Shown piece after piece: positions 13,078 to 28,100 of a stretch of 64,000 nt of DNA (position 1 is its first letter; every line of letters begins with the position of its first letter). The notes beneath the pieces were generated by a model. It searched no databases, had not been told where the DNA came from, and worked only from the letters and a program-made list of their open reading frames with translations. A program made the translations under genes and the position numbers. This DNA is from Pholiota molesta (Eukaryota; Basidiomycota; Agaricomycetes; Agaricales; Strophariaceae): the NCBI GenBank assembly GCA_014925825.1, contig JACGCK010000068.1, positions 1 through 64,000 on the forward strand. The letters run 5' to 3'.

Positions 13078-13779
13078 TCCTGCCCTTCTAAACCCTAACA
13101 TTCCCGCCTCTTTCCAATTTTAGGTGCTGCGTGGCAGGAAGGAACTGCTGATTAGGGTTTCTCGAAGCTACGTGCCCTTGTCTTGAATTTGCATCTTTCT
13201 GACATTTCCACGTTTTCGACAGTTTAGCGGCCGCATCAAGTGTGCGCGTGACATCAGAATCGAGCTTTGAGTTTCCGCGCGACATTGCGACTTGGTGCGC
13301 AAAACCCGTTTATTCATTATTCACTGACTATGGACATTTCAGGGCTATCCTGCCCTTCGAAGCAGGCTGACTTCGGAAAACAAGAGTAAGTGACCTTACC
13401 CTGTATGCTCATTTTACTGACATTCCTGCCCCTTAGGATGAGCCGAAATTCTTGGATTGAGCCTCGAAAATTCCGCGCGACATATAACTTGGTGCGTAAA
13501 CCCATTTATTGACTATTTACTGCCTAATACATTTTTAGGACTATCTACGTTAGCCTGCCCTTCGGGGTGGGCTAACCTCTGATCCTATGATCTCCCCACA
13601 CCCAAAAAAAAGACAGCGACTTACGTGTTTTCAAGTTTTCACGCCGTATGGTAATTCCCGCCATCAATCCCGCCCCCGTCCCGTGACTTACCCCGCCCAA
13701 GCGCCCGACGGCCCTACACATCAGACACCATCAGCACCACCTCCACCGAAACAGCTGACTCACCTTCTCATCACCCCCA

Positions 13780-15701
13780 CTCAAACGCCACGTCCTTCCC
13801 CGTCCCCGCGCCGCCCGTCTGCTTCTTATGCGTATAGCTAAACTCCGCGGGCGCCGATATCGTCTCGCGGAACGCGACCTGCGGCTTGCCCGTGAGGCAG
13901 TCGACGTTGTACTCGCGGCGCATGCGCTCGACGTAGATCTCGAGGTGCAGCTCGCCCATGCCCGAGATGATCGTCTCCTTGCTCTCGTGGTCGATGTGCA
14001 CCTTGAACGTCGGGTCCTCCTTCTGGAAGCGGTTCAGCGCGCGCGAGAAGTTGGGCGTTTCCGTGCCCTTGGGCTTGAGGGAGAGCGAGATGACGGGCTC
14101 GGGCACGAACATGGAGGTCTGCAGCGGGTTAAAGGAGGGTTACGCAGGCAGGGAGGCGACGCACCATGGAGAAACTCGTCGATCCGTCGGTGAAGGTGTC
14201 TCCAGATGAACATTCGACACCGAACATGGCGCAGATTTCACCAGGGCCGATCGACTCGACGTCCTACGAAAAACATTATTAAAACCATCCTTGTAAAATT
14301 GTATGCGATGCCATACCTCCATCTCGTTACTGTGCATGCGAACCAACCGAGGGACCTTGACCTTCTTACCAGTGCGCGCGTTGAAGATCTGCATCGACTT
14401 CTTGAGGGTACCCTGATACACGCGCATATAAGTCAGCTGCCCGAACCGTCCTTCCTCCAACTTGAAAGCCAGGCCAACGAGCGGCGCCTCAGCCGCAGGG
14501 GTCAAAGTGACTTGCGGCGACCCGGCAGGCTGATTGGTGTCGTGCGCGAGGACCTCCGATTCCGAGGGGTTGGGCAGGTAGTTGCACACGCCGTCGAGGA
14601 GCGGCTGCACGCCGGTGTTCTTGATGGCAGAGCCCATGAAGACGGGCGAGAACTTGAGGGAGATGGTCGCGCGGCGGATGGCGTCCGCGATGTCGAGGTT
14701 GCTCGGTGTCTCGTCCATGAGCACTTTTTCGCCGATGTCCTCGTCCACTTCCGCGAGCTGTTCGATGAGTTCCGTCCGTTTTTCCTTTGCCAGTGCGAGG
14801 AGGGATTCCGGGATTTCGTCAGAGACGACGACGTTGACTCTGCTGAGAGTGAGAAGTGGAAGAAGAGTGGGTAATTGGTACTCACCCCTTGACGCCCTCG
14901 TTGTAGATAGCCTTCCAGTGCACGAGGTCGACGACACCCTTGAACTCGTCCTCGACGCCAATGGGCACCTGGACGGCCGCAGCGGGAATGCGCAGTTTCG
15001 TCCGAATTTGTTGCACAATGCGCCAGGGATTGGCGCCGGGGCGGTCCATTTTGTTGACGAAGGATATCCGGGGGACGTTGTATCGCCGCATCTGCCTGTC
15101 TACCGTGGTGGTCTGGCTCTGGACACCGGCAACGGCGCAGAGCACCAGAACGGCGCCGTCCAGAACGCGGAGCGCGCGTTCCACCTCGATGGTAAAGTCG
15201 ACGTGTCCTGCAATGGTGGTTGAAGACGAAGGGAATGGAGGGGAGACGGTGCTTACCAGGGGTATCAATAATATTAATGGCATATTTTTCCTTCGTGTTC
15301 CTGCCTAAATCCGTAGCCTCCCAGTCGCAGAAGGTGGCCGCGCTCTGAATGGTGATGCCCTTCTCTCGCTCCAGGTCCATGCTGTCCATCTTCGCGCCGA
15401 CCGAGTCGCGTCCGCGCACTTCATGGATCTCCCGAATCCGTCCGGTGTAGTACAGAATGCGCTCCGTCAGCGTCGTCTTGCCCGAGTCGATGTGCGCCGA
15501 GACACCGATGTTGCGCTGGTGCCCGAGACGGAGGTGGTCTTGCTCAGAGAGGGTGTACTGGACCTGGGAGGGTGCGGCGTCGTGGGGCGGGGCGGGCTTG
15601 AGGGCGGTGGCGGTGGCGGCTGTTCGTCGGCCGCATGTCGAGGTGGTGAGCCAGCTGGAGAGCGGGAAGGAGCGTTTCGCGCACGCCCGCGACAGTATCA
15701 T
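13780..15701 (-). pseudogene. EF-G1 copy 2, truncated at the 3' end
   Basis: Retains the start codon (15701-15699), presequence, GTPase domain, domain II and the first part of domain III/IV, with the same introns as the intact gene. It ends near [18 protein letters not shown] 17-codon in-frame deletion (Q-Y-A-K..D-P-E, equivalent to about 4117-4167 of the intact gene) precedes the truncation, and exons 6-8 (rest of domain IV, domain V) are missing. A product would lack the domains that contact the decoding site, so it could not act as a translocase. The divergent promoter is mostly deleted. Confidence 0.9.
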
Positions 15702-15845
15702 CGCTGCCCAGGTTGTTCAGGGAGAAACAGTGTTTCGTTGGCAAAAAATTGGGTGTAATTAACTTACGTAATACTACCTCTTTGGCTTGGCCAGACGCGT
15801 AATTCAAACCTTCCCTCTATCGCATCCTCAGTCTCATAACTCACC
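15702..15845. promoter_or_regulatory. Deleted remnant of the divergent promoter, copy 2 (144 bp)
   Basis: Only the ~75 bp next to EF-G1 and the ~55 bp next to PRE1 remain. They are joined at CTCTTTGGCTTGGCC-AGACGCGT, so just half of the ACGCGTC/GACGCGT palindrome survives. About 220 bp present in copies 1 and 5 are gone. Copies 3 and 4 (24800-24943 and 33873-34015) carry the same junction, so the deletion predates their multiplication. Confidence 0.8.
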
Positions 15846-16026
15846 ATGAGACCTCGTTCGCTTTCACCGGGAAGGACTACCTCTACCCGCTCCGACCCTC
15901 CGCGGCGGCATCATTGATCCGCAAAGCCCTCTCCGCTCCCGAAAGCCGTATTCCGTCGTCCTGCTTCTCGGAGGATACGATACCGCTCCGTGCGAGCCCC
16001 ATCTCTACTGGGCCGACTACCTCGGC
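15846..16026 (+). pseudogene. PRE1 fragment, unit 2
   Basis: Same structure as the second fragment of unit 1: ATGAGAC with a missing G after the start codon, shortened exon 1 (TTCACCGGGAAGGACTACCTC), jump into exon 2, end at CTACCTCGGC. The catalytic N-terminal region and exon 3 are absent. The frame is lost at codon 2, so no beta-4 protein can be made. Confidence 0.85.
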
Positions 16027-19000
16027 GCGAGCACCCACCCATCCTCTCATTTCGACGGCCTTCCCCCTCCGAACCCCTCGACCGCGCGTACTACGATTCG
16101 CAGGCAGCGACATCGACGACGACGCCGGCGCCCCGCTGCGTCGAGTCCAAGGCCCTGCGAGGCATCCCGACACGTCCCGTTTTATAGCCATTCCCTGCCC
16201 TGATCCGGCCCAAGATGGCTCGGAATCGACGCCGCTTCACAGCGCAACGACGCCCATTCACCAGGAACAGTGTTCCGCGCCGCGGAGGGCGGCAGACGAT
16301 GATATACTATGTGCGCTGCGGCGCAGTGGCAATGTAAGTCCTTACCTTTATCTCGTCTCGTCAGATGTCTTCATCGGTGACTCCCTCCCTCCAGCACCTA
16401 TCCCCTAGGACGAACATCCACCGCCACGTGTCGCCATCGAACACATCTACAGGATGTTCAGTCTCCGCGATGGCGCAGAGACGCCGACGCCACTGCGCGT
16501 ACTGTCTACTCATAGCCAGGGGACACGGGCACGGACCCACGGTAAGCACTATCTGCGCTCATGTTGAGCGCTATCACTGATACTCTCTCCCCACCACCGA
16601 TCGTTCGCTCAGAAAACAAACACCAAGCACACCATCCTCAAACCGTGGACGATCAGCAACACCTACCCGCGACGATCTCGCCTCCCGCGCCGCGATCTGT
16701 TCACCTACCGCCGTGCACGCTAGACAGCACCCACCACGACGACGATCGAGCCGTGGTGGCTGGAAGGCGAAGACGTCGTGGTTGTGGGGCTGTAGGTGGC
16801 GGTATGGTGGGCGAGATCGTGCACACCTGTTCAGATCCGATGCCTGACCATCCGCGACGACGTGCAGGGCACAGTGTTTGGCGGCACGGGGGTGTGATTA
16901 GCTGAGGGCACACGATATCGACGTGAGTTGCGTTTCGTTGTGATGTCTAAATCAACACTGACCTCGGCTGTGCCATGCGCTGCAGCAAGAACCCCTCGCC
17001 ACCCACCACCCTCCTATTTCCACGGCGTTCGCGCCATCCGAACCCTTGACCGTGCATGGCGACATCGCTATCTGCAGAGTCCAAGTCCCGCGAAGCGCCC
17101 TGCGCGACGACGACGACAAGTCCCGTTTCACGACCAGGCATGGTATTCGATGCCGCGGGAGGCGTCGTTGGCGGCTGGCGGACGATATCTACGTGAGCTA
17201 CCTTCTGTTTTTCTGGACCGTGCTTACCTGGGCCTCCACCAATTTCTACAGCGTTCGCGTCATCCGAACCCCTCGGCCCCGCGTAATACGATTCGCAGGA
17301 ATAGAGGCGCCGCTGTGTCCGTGCCTTCGACGACGCTCCTCGATGACGACAGGTAGTGCAGGCGCTAACGACGTAGCAAGTCAGCGGAAAGTCGGATGTA
17401 ACGTCGACCAAGAAGGACGTACGAGGCGACAGCGGGCTCGAAGCGTACGAGGTACGTACGAGTCCATGGCGATGGTGTACAGGCGAACTGACACAAGGAT
17501 CGCCAGTGTTTGCACGGCGGCATAAACGGTGTTGCGCCGCTTACCATCCCCTGGCGCCATTGCTTCACTTTCGACGCCCACGATGTCTCATCGGCCGTCG
17601 ACCCTCCCTCCCTAGTTCTTCCTGGATGGCGGCATGCCCGCGTAGATCGCGTCAGTGGAGGCCGGCGGTACAGATCCATTCGAACGTACCGGGCGTGTTT
17701 GCGCAGATCGCCGCGTTGGGCGGTAGGATGGCGCTGCGGGCGTCGCCGCCACTGCACAAGACGATGGCGTTCGGGCGCCGATGGGCTGCGTAGCCGACAG
17801 AGGGCCGGTCAGAGGTGAGGACGAGCGACGATACCTTTTCCATGGAGGACGCCGCCATCGCCTCGCGGATCGCTAGCGGCGTGTTCTGGCTGCTGTCGTG
17901 TTCTTCAGCCCCGCCGTCTACTGCGTATCCAATCTCGTCAACGCACTGTCCTGATGAGCATCGACAAGATGCAGAACTTACCCAACGACGGCGACACCGC
18001 GCTCAAGATCCCGCGGCGCCGTCGCCCATCGGCTTCAGGTGGGCTTGTAAAGGGATCATCAGAGGCCATAACGAGCGGGACTGGGAAGCCGCGCACTTAC
18101 TCGGGAAGGACGCGGGCTGACGATGGCGGAGGCGAGGAGAGATGAGGAGGAGAGTGGATGAGAGATGAGATGAGGTGGGGAATGAGGATAGACGGTAAGA
18201 TAGGTAGCCCTTATATACATCTGGATGGCATGTACGTACAGAACGAAATAAATGGGTTTGAGATAGAAACGGATGCGAGTGCAGGGTCCGACGCCCGGGA
18301 TTGTCAGATTAAGCGAACATGTCCCACTCGCGCCATCCCTCCGCGTCCTCGTCTCCCGTTCGCCCTATAGCCTCGTACCTCTATAGTATCATCCAGTACA
18401 TACCAGTTATCCATTCCTGTTCGTGTAGACTATCAGTTAATAAGATTTCATTGTTTTATTGCTTTATTTCAAGTCATCTGCATTCGCAATGATTTCATGG
18501 AACTCGCAAACACATCCCCAAAGCAATCCCCACCGCACGCTCGCAAAGCAATCGTCTCACCAGAGTCGACCCTACCGAAGCTATGTCCGCGCCTAGGCTC
18601 AGATCTCCCAGACTAAAAAACCTAAGAAATGAGGAAACCTCGTTTCTAGCGTCTTCCGTGCAATGTAAGTTCACCCGCTCCCAATCTTCCACTCCAATCG
18701 CAGAAATTAGGCCGTTGCTTAGGCTAAAACGTCATCTTAATGCGTCCGTGCTTCCGTGATGGAACGTAATTGATGTGTTCTTTCTAGGTCCCCGGTTGCG
18801 TTGCATTTCGAATGCGTTTACGAGGCAGGGGTCCAGATACAGGTTGCTGTCGGGTGGCATGGAGTGCCCGCGGTCGCCATTTGCTCGTCCTCCTCTGAAA
18901 TTTTGGGAGCAAATAGTGTGTAGTGTATCTAACACACTGCAAACGATCGTACAATATAATTGAAAAATGCAATAGAAACACGCTAACCATCGAGGTTACA

Positions 19001-22000
19001 CTGCAGGGAGCGGCATACATGTCCTCCGACCACTCGGTACGCATTTCGCGCGCTATTCGCTGTGCCACGTAGGCCAGCTAGCCGCAAGCGTCAGGGTCCT
19101 AGCGATAGGTGAGAAGAAATGGCTCGTTTGGAGCTTGTAAAATCGCGTATGCGGTGAGGAGGCGGACATGATGTTGGGATCTATGTTCCGTGCTTCGTCT
19201 TCTAACGGAGCGCCGTAATTAGCTAAAGGTACTATGTACAGATTCGAAGCAACTCTCATTTATGCGCTTTGTGCTATTGTATTGGTTAGGACTCGGAGAC
19301 GGACTGAGATGGCATTCGGTGATGGGAAGATGAGACTCAGATATGCTGCAATCATTTCATTCAGGCATTCGATCTCTGCTTGATGCTGCTAATTTTTGCA
19401 TTAATTACTATTATCTATGTTGTTCCTCAGCTCCATATGCCGAGAAGCTCAAATAACAGAGTAACGGCCCTCTTTCAAATGCGTTTACGAGGCAGGAATC
19501 CAGATGCAGGTTGCCGTCGGGTGGCATGGAGTGCCTGCAGTCGCCATTTGCTCGCCCACCTCTGAAATTTTGAGAACAGATAGTGAATACTGTGTTATAG
19601 CATACTGCAAGCAATCGTACAATATTATTGAGAAATGCAATAGAAACACGCTAACCATCGAGGTTACACTGCAGGGAGCGGCATACATGTCCTCCGACCA
19701 CTCGGTACGCATTTCGCGCGCTATTCGCTGTGCCACGTAGGCCAGCTAGCCGCAAGCGTCAGGGTCCTAGCGATAGGTGAGAAGAAATGGCTCGTTTGGA
19801 GCTTGTAAAATCGCGTATGCGGTGAGGAGGCGGACATGATGTTGGGGTCTATGTTCCGCGCTTCGTCTTTCTGACGGAGCGCCGTAGTCAACGCAAGGTA
19901 TGATGTACAGATCTCCAATGCGACTCTCACTCATGCGCTTTGTGCTATTCTATTGGTTAGGACCCGGAGACGGACTGAGATGGCATTCGGTGATGGGAAG
20001 ATATGATCCAGATATGCTACAATCTGTAGCTATCATTTCATTCAGGCATTCGATCTCTGCTCGATGCCGCTAGTTTTCGCGTTTATTATTATTATTTATG
20101 TTGTTCTTTATCTACTACGGATGCCGTGATAATTCGAGTAACAGAGTAACGGCCCTCGAATCAATCGCGGCGTACAGATCACACAAGATCTAATCATGTT
20201 GGCTTGCTACCGTGATCTAGTGAGTATCACTGCATCGGTTTCATTTTTCAAGAAAGTGACATAATATAAGGTCTACCAAAGCGATATTATAACTCCTTGA
20301 GACGAGAGCTTTTGTCGAACCTCGCGGCGCACTTTTGGCGCCAAAATGCGGGCGCTAAACCATAATGCAGTGCGAAATAGATTGCGTTCAATGTGCTGTT
20401 GAAAATAAAAATATTACAGTGATAGATTATGGTACGGTTCTGGATCAACAGCCACGTAGGCTTGAAGTAACGAGATGGTAAAAAGTGCGATGGAGACGGC
20501 GGATCAAAATGTAGGTGTTCCTTGATATAACTAGCTCCCAAGACCGTAATTCTGCTTCACAAAACAGAAGGAAAGAAGGGGGTGAAAAGTACGTCAAGGA
20601 AGAATTTGGTAACTGCTCCTGCGCCGGTATATTCTTCCGAATTTCGGATGCAATTTGGTGTTGCCAGCAATGCCGCCGAAATCATAAATATTATATCTTT
20701 CCTCTAAGATTGGCACTCTGGAACAAAGAATTTCTAAGATTTGTAGCATCCTAGGAGCATGTATGTATAGAGTATTTTACAGGGAAAGCAGGAGTGTATA
20801 CGCGCAACATGATATTACCGGCCCCCGGGAGCGGGAGACAGTAATTCCATCTACCCTGAGACATGAGTGTAAAATTTGGTCGGGCTTCCTTTGCAGCTTG
20901 CTGGCAAGGCTAAAACTCTAGCACCATTCACACGTCTAGATCCTGCATGCGCGACCGAGAATCACGGAAAGTGGGCGGCCCTTGGCAGCAAAAAATAACA
21001 AAAGGTGCATTTTTGTTGTCGCTTTCAAATCCCCCTTTCCCTCCCTGCCGTCTTTATGACGGTGTACCATCCCGCTGTCTTTCGTTCCAAGCTTCCACTA
21101 TCCTCAGTATGTCCCTGACTCTGTTGTCTATACGAAGCTATGCTAACTCTGATATACTGCTGCACCAGTGTTTAGCGCCCGTTGTCAGAGCTGTGAGTGA
21201 CCACGTCTGTGATATCACCTCAACGCGATCATCATCCTTGTGAACCGTACACTTACCGCAGACTGCCAAATTCTATTCCCTAGGTTCCGAAAACATCTTA
21301 TTTTCCCTACCTCTTACAGCGCTAATTTGTCCCTAGATATCCAACTCCATATTAAAACTTCCCGCGGACTACGACACAATGATGGGATAGGTATCGATAT
21401 GTTGTCTTTCTATTTTTTCTTGCCTGATACGGTACTGATTTCATCTTTAGATATTCGGATGCCATGTTGAACTTCCACGGACGTGCTAGGGTGTTGCTTT
21501 TTCATATCTAACACCATGCTAATTTTATCCACAGATATTCCGATGCTATATTCTAGCTTCCCCGCGGACTACTAGACAACAATGGATGTTTGAAGATTCC
21601 CTTTCTATTTTTCTTGCCTAATACAGACTGATCTATCTTCAGAGATTTGGACGCCATTTTTGAACTTCTGGCGGACATCCATTCGAACGGGTGTGTTCGT
21701 TTCCATATCTATACAATGCTAATTTTATCTTCAGATATTCCGACTCGATATTCAGACTTCCTGCGGACCGTGAGACAACGATGAGATGTTCGAATCCAGG
21801 TATCCACATCTTCTCTTCCTTTTTATGATGCAGTACATGATTTAGCTCCCGAAATTCTGACTCGATATTCAGACTTCCCGCGGACTGCACCACGCCCTTC
21901 GCTCCAATCAGATTTTGAATCCCACGGTTTAGATCTTAAGCGCCCGTCGTCGTGGTATATGATCTTCCACATGTCCATGGACTACGCTGGTGTAGTCTGT

Positions 22001-22880
22001 TTATTTGACTCTACAATATGCTTACTGTCTATTCTCGTCAAACTGTAGGCTGTGTTCAATGGGAGTTCACTGAAGAAGAGTGTATCTGGTTACGAGGTAA
22101 ATGATGCATGTTGAGTTTCTTTTTACATACTGACATAAATTTCAGCCTTCCATCGCAAACACGGAGGGGCATGTCCACGTTTCCTGCCTTCTAAACCCTA
22201 ACATTCCCGCCTCTTTCCAATTTTAGGTGCTGCGTGGCAGGAAGGAACTGCTGATTAGGGTTTCTCGAAGCTACGTGCCCTTGTCTTGAATTTGCATCTT
22301 TCTGACATTTCCACGTTTCGACAGTTTAGCGGCCGCATCAAGTGTGCGCGTGACATCAGAATCGAGCTTTGAGTTTCCGCGCGACATTGCGACTTGGTGC
22401 GCAAAACCCGTTTATTCATTATTCACTGACTATGGACATTTCAGGGCTATCCTGCCCTTCGAAGCAGGCTGACTTCGGAAAACAAGAGTAAGTGACCTTA
22501 CCCTGTATGCTCATTTTACTGACATTCCTGCCCCTTAGGATGAGCCGAAATTCTTGGATTGAGCCTCGAAAATTCCGCGCGACATATAACTTGGTGCGTA
22601 AACCCATTTATTGACTATTTACTGCCTAATACATTTTTAGGACTATCTACGTTAGCCTGCCCTTCGGGGTGGCTAACCTCTGATCCTATGATCTCCCACA
22701 CCCAAAAAAAAGACAGCGACTTACGTGTTTTCAAGTTTTCACGCCGTATGGTAATTCCCGCCATCAATCCCGCCCCCCGTCCCGTGACTTACCCCGCCCA
22801 AGCGCCCGACGGCCCTACACATCAGACACCATCAGCACCACCTCCACCGAAACAGCTGACTCACCTTCTCATCACCCCCA
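16027..22880. other. Unit 2 spacer
   Basis: Copy of the unit 1 spacer. It holds the decayed split-gene segment (16.0-18.2 kb), the paired 667 bp direct repeats (18810-20162) and the exon-like array (21338-21880). From about 21170 to 22700 it shows scattered one-base losses relative to unit 1, for example TTTAGCGCC for TTTAGGCGCC. No confident gene. Confidence 0.6.
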
Positions 22881-24799
<1,919 letters not shown>

Positions 24800-24943
24800 C
24801 GCTGCCCAGGTTGTTCAGGGAGAAACAGTGTTTCGTTGGCAAAAAATTGGGTGTAATTAACTTACGTAATACTACCTCTTTGGCTTGGCCAGACGCGTAA
24901 TTCAAACCTTCCCTCTATCGCATCCTCAGTCTCATAACTCACC

Positions 24944-25124
24944 ATGAGACCTCGTTCGCTTTCACCGGGAAGGACTACCTCTACCCGCTCCGACCCTCCG
25001 CGGCGGCATCATTGATCCGCAAAGCCCTCTCCGCTCCCGAAAGCCGTATTCCGTCGTCCTGCTTCTCGGAGGATACGATACCGCTCCGTGCGAGCCCCAT
25101 CTCTACTGGGCCGACTACCTCGGC
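24944..25124 (+). pseudogene. PRE1 fragment, unit 3
   Basis: Identical by eye to the unit 2 fragment, including the ATGAGAC frameshift at codon 2 and the exon 1/exon 2 fusion. Preceded by the 144 bp deleted promoter (24800-24943). Confidence 0.85.
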
Positions 25125-28100
25125 GCGAGCACCCACCCATCCTCTCATTTCGACGGCCTTCCCCCTCCGAACCCCTCGACCGCGCGTACTACGATTCGCA
25201 GGCAGCGACATCGACGACGACGCCGGCGCCCCGCTGCGTCGAGTCCAAGGCCCTGCGAGGCATCCCGACACGTCCCGTTTTATAGCCATTCCCTGCCCTG
25301 ATCCGGCCCAAGATGGCTCGGAATCGACGCCGCTTCACAGCGCAACGACGCCCATTCACCAGGAACAGTGTTCCGCGCCGCGGAGGGCGGCAGACGATGA
25401 TATACTATGTGCGCTGCGGCGCAGTGGCAATGTAAGTCCTTACCTTTATCTCGTCTCGTCAGATGTCTTCATCGGTGACTCCCTCCCTCCAGCACCTATC
25501 CCCTAGGACGAACATCCACCGCCACGTGTCGCCATCGAACACATCTACAGGATGTTCAGTCTCCGCGATGGCGCAGAGACGCCGACGCCACTGCGCGTAC
25601 TGTCTACTCATAGCCAGGGGACACGGGCACGGACCCACGGTAAGCACTATCTGCGCTCATGTTGAGCGCTATCACTGATACTCTCTCCCCACCACCGATC
25701 GTTCGCTCAGAAAACAAACACCAAGCACACCATCCTCAAACCGTGGACGATCAGCAACACCTACCCGCGACGATCTCGCCTCCCGCGCCGCGATCTGTTC
25801 ACCTACCGCCGTGCACGCTAGACAGCACCCACCACGACGACGATCGAGCCGTGGTGGCTGGAAGGCGAAGACGTCGTGGTTGTGGGGCTGTAGGTGGCGG
25901 TATGGTGGGCGAGATCGTGCACACCTGTTCAGATCCGATGCCTGACCATCCGCGACGACGTGCAGGGCACAGTGTTTGGCGGCACGGGGGTGTGATTAGC
26001 TGAGGGCACACGATATCGACGTGAGTTGCGTTTCGTTGTGATGTCTAAATCAACACTGACCTCGGCTGTGCCATGCGCTGCAGCAAGAACCCCTCGCCAC
26101 CCACCACCCTCCTATTTCCACGGCGTTCGCGCCATCCGAACCCCTTGACCGTGCATGGCGACATCGCTATCTGCAGAGTCCAAGTCCCCGCGAAGCGCCC
26201 TGCGCGACGACGACGACAAGTCCCGTTTCACGACCAGGCATGGTATTCGATGCCGCGGGAGGCGTCGTTGGCGGCTGGCGGACGATATCTACGTGAGCTA
26301 CCTTCTGTTTTTCTGGACCGTGCTTACCTGGGCCTCCACCAATTTCTACAGCGTTCGCGTCATCCGAACCCCTCGGCCCCGCGTAATACGATTCGCAGGA
26401 ATAGAGGCGCCGCTGTGTCCGTGCCTTCGACGACGCTCCTCGATGACGACAGGTAGTGCAGGCGCTAACGACGTAGCAAGTCAGCGGAAAGTCGGATGTA
26501 ACGTCGACCAAGAAGGACGTACGAGGCGACAGCGGGCTCGAAGCGTACGAGGTACGTACGAGTCCATGGCGATGGTGTACAGGCGAACTGACACAAGGAT
26601 CGCCAGTGTTTGCACGGCGGCATAAACGGTGTTGCGCCGCTTACCATCCCCTGGCGCCATTGCTTCACTTTCGACGCCCACGATGTCTCATCGGCCGTCG
26701 ACCCTCCCTCCCTAGTTCTTCCTGGATGGCGGCATGCCCGCGTAGATCGCGTCAGTGGAGGCCGGCGGTACAGATCCATTCGAACGTACCGGGCGTGTTT
26801 GCGCAGATCGCCGCGTTGGGCGGTAGGATGGCGCTGCGGGCGTCGCCGCCACTGCACAAGACGATGGCGTTCGGGCGCCGATGGGCTGCGTAGCCGACAG
26901 AGGGCCGGTCAGAGGTGAGGACGAGCGACGATACCTTTTCCATGGAGGACGCCGCCATCGCCTCGCGGATCGCTAGCGGCGTGTTCTGGCTGCTGTCGTG
27001 TTCTTCAGCCCCGCCGTCTACTGCGTATCCAATCTCGTCAACGCACTGTCCTGATGAGCATCGACAAGATGCAGAACTTACCCAACGACGGCGACACCGC
27101 GCTCAAGATCCCGCGGCGCCGTCGCCCATCGGCTTCAGGTGGGCTTGTAAAGGGATCATCAGAGGCCATAACGAGCGGGACTGGGAAGCCGCGCACTTAC
27201 TCGGGAAGGACGCGGGCTGACGATGGCGGAGGCGAGGAGAGATGAGGAGGAGAGTGGATGAGAGATGAGATGAGGTGGGGAATGAGGATAGACGGTAAGA
27301 TAGGTAGCCCTTATATACATCTGGATGGCATGTACGTACAGAACGAAATAAATGGGTTTGAGATAGAAACGGATGCGAGTGCAGGGTCCGACGCCCGGGA
27401 TTGTCAGATTAAGCGAACATGTCCCACTCGCGCCATCCCTCCGCGTCCTCGTCTCCCGTTCGCCCTATAGCCTCGTACCTCTATAGTATCATCCAGTACA
27501 TACCAGTTATCCATTCCTGTTCGTGTAGACTATCAGTTAATAAGATTTCATTGTTTTATTGCTTTATTTCAAGTCATCTGCATTCGCAATGATTTCATGG
27601 AACTCGCAAACACATCCCCAAAGCAATCCCCACCGCACGCTCGCAAAGCAATCGTCTCACCAGAGTCGACCCTACCGAAGCTATGTCCGCGCCTAGGCTC
27701 AGATCTCCCAGACTAAAAAACCTAAGAAATGAGGAAACCTCGTTTCTAGCGTCTTCCGTGCAATGTAAGTTCACCCGCTCCCAATCTTCCACTCCAATCG
27801 CAGAAATTAGGCCGTTGCTTAGGCTAAAACGTCATCTTAATGCGTCCGTGCTTCCGTGATGGAACGTAATTGATGTGTTCTTTCTAGGTCCCCGGTTGCG
27901 TTGCATTTCGAATGCGTTTACGAGGCAGGGGTCCAGATACAGGTTGCTGTCGGGTGGCATGGAGTGCCCGCGGTCGCCATTTGCTCGTCCTCCTCTGAAA
28001 TTTTGGGAGCAAATAGTGTGTAGTGTATTCTAACACACTGCAAACGATCGTACAATATAATTGAAAAATGCAATAGAAACACGCTAACCATCGAGGTTAC

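Larger units (their letters stand above)
9101..13770. other. Unit 1 spacer, part II: AT-richer repeated DNA
   Basis: No confident gene. It contains a pair of 668 bp direct repeats (9688-11038), a low-information stretch (11040-11880) and an array of exon-like repeats (12218-12790). After these come further intron-like intervals, for example 13387-13437 (GTAAGTGACC..CCCCTTAG) and 13493-13539 (GTGCGT..TTTTTAG). The last ~180 bp before 13780 show weak, patchy similarity to the EF-G1 exon 6/intron region, suggesting an older, diverged EF-G1 tail. Equivalent DNA occurs in units 2-4. Confidence 0.6.
6070..15701. repeat. Tandem unit 1 of the EF-G1/PRE1 amplification (9632 bp)
   Basis: Unit measured from one EF-G1 start codon to the next: divergent promoter, PRE1 fragments, spacer, truncated EF-G1 copy 2. 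Units 2, 3 and 4 follow at 15702, 24800 and 33873. Unit 1 is the longest because it keeps the whole promoter and two PRE1 fragments. Its spacer is nearly identical to those of units 2 and 3 and clearly diverged from unit 4 in the 36.1-41.3 kb part. Confidence 0.9.

Noticed and set aside
13780..15701. EF-G1 copies 2-5 as functional paralogues (for example an EF-G2 type factor)
   Set aside because: All lack the rest of domain IV and domain V and share a 17-codon deletion. EF-G2 is a different, full-length protein. They are truncated duplicates of EF-G1.
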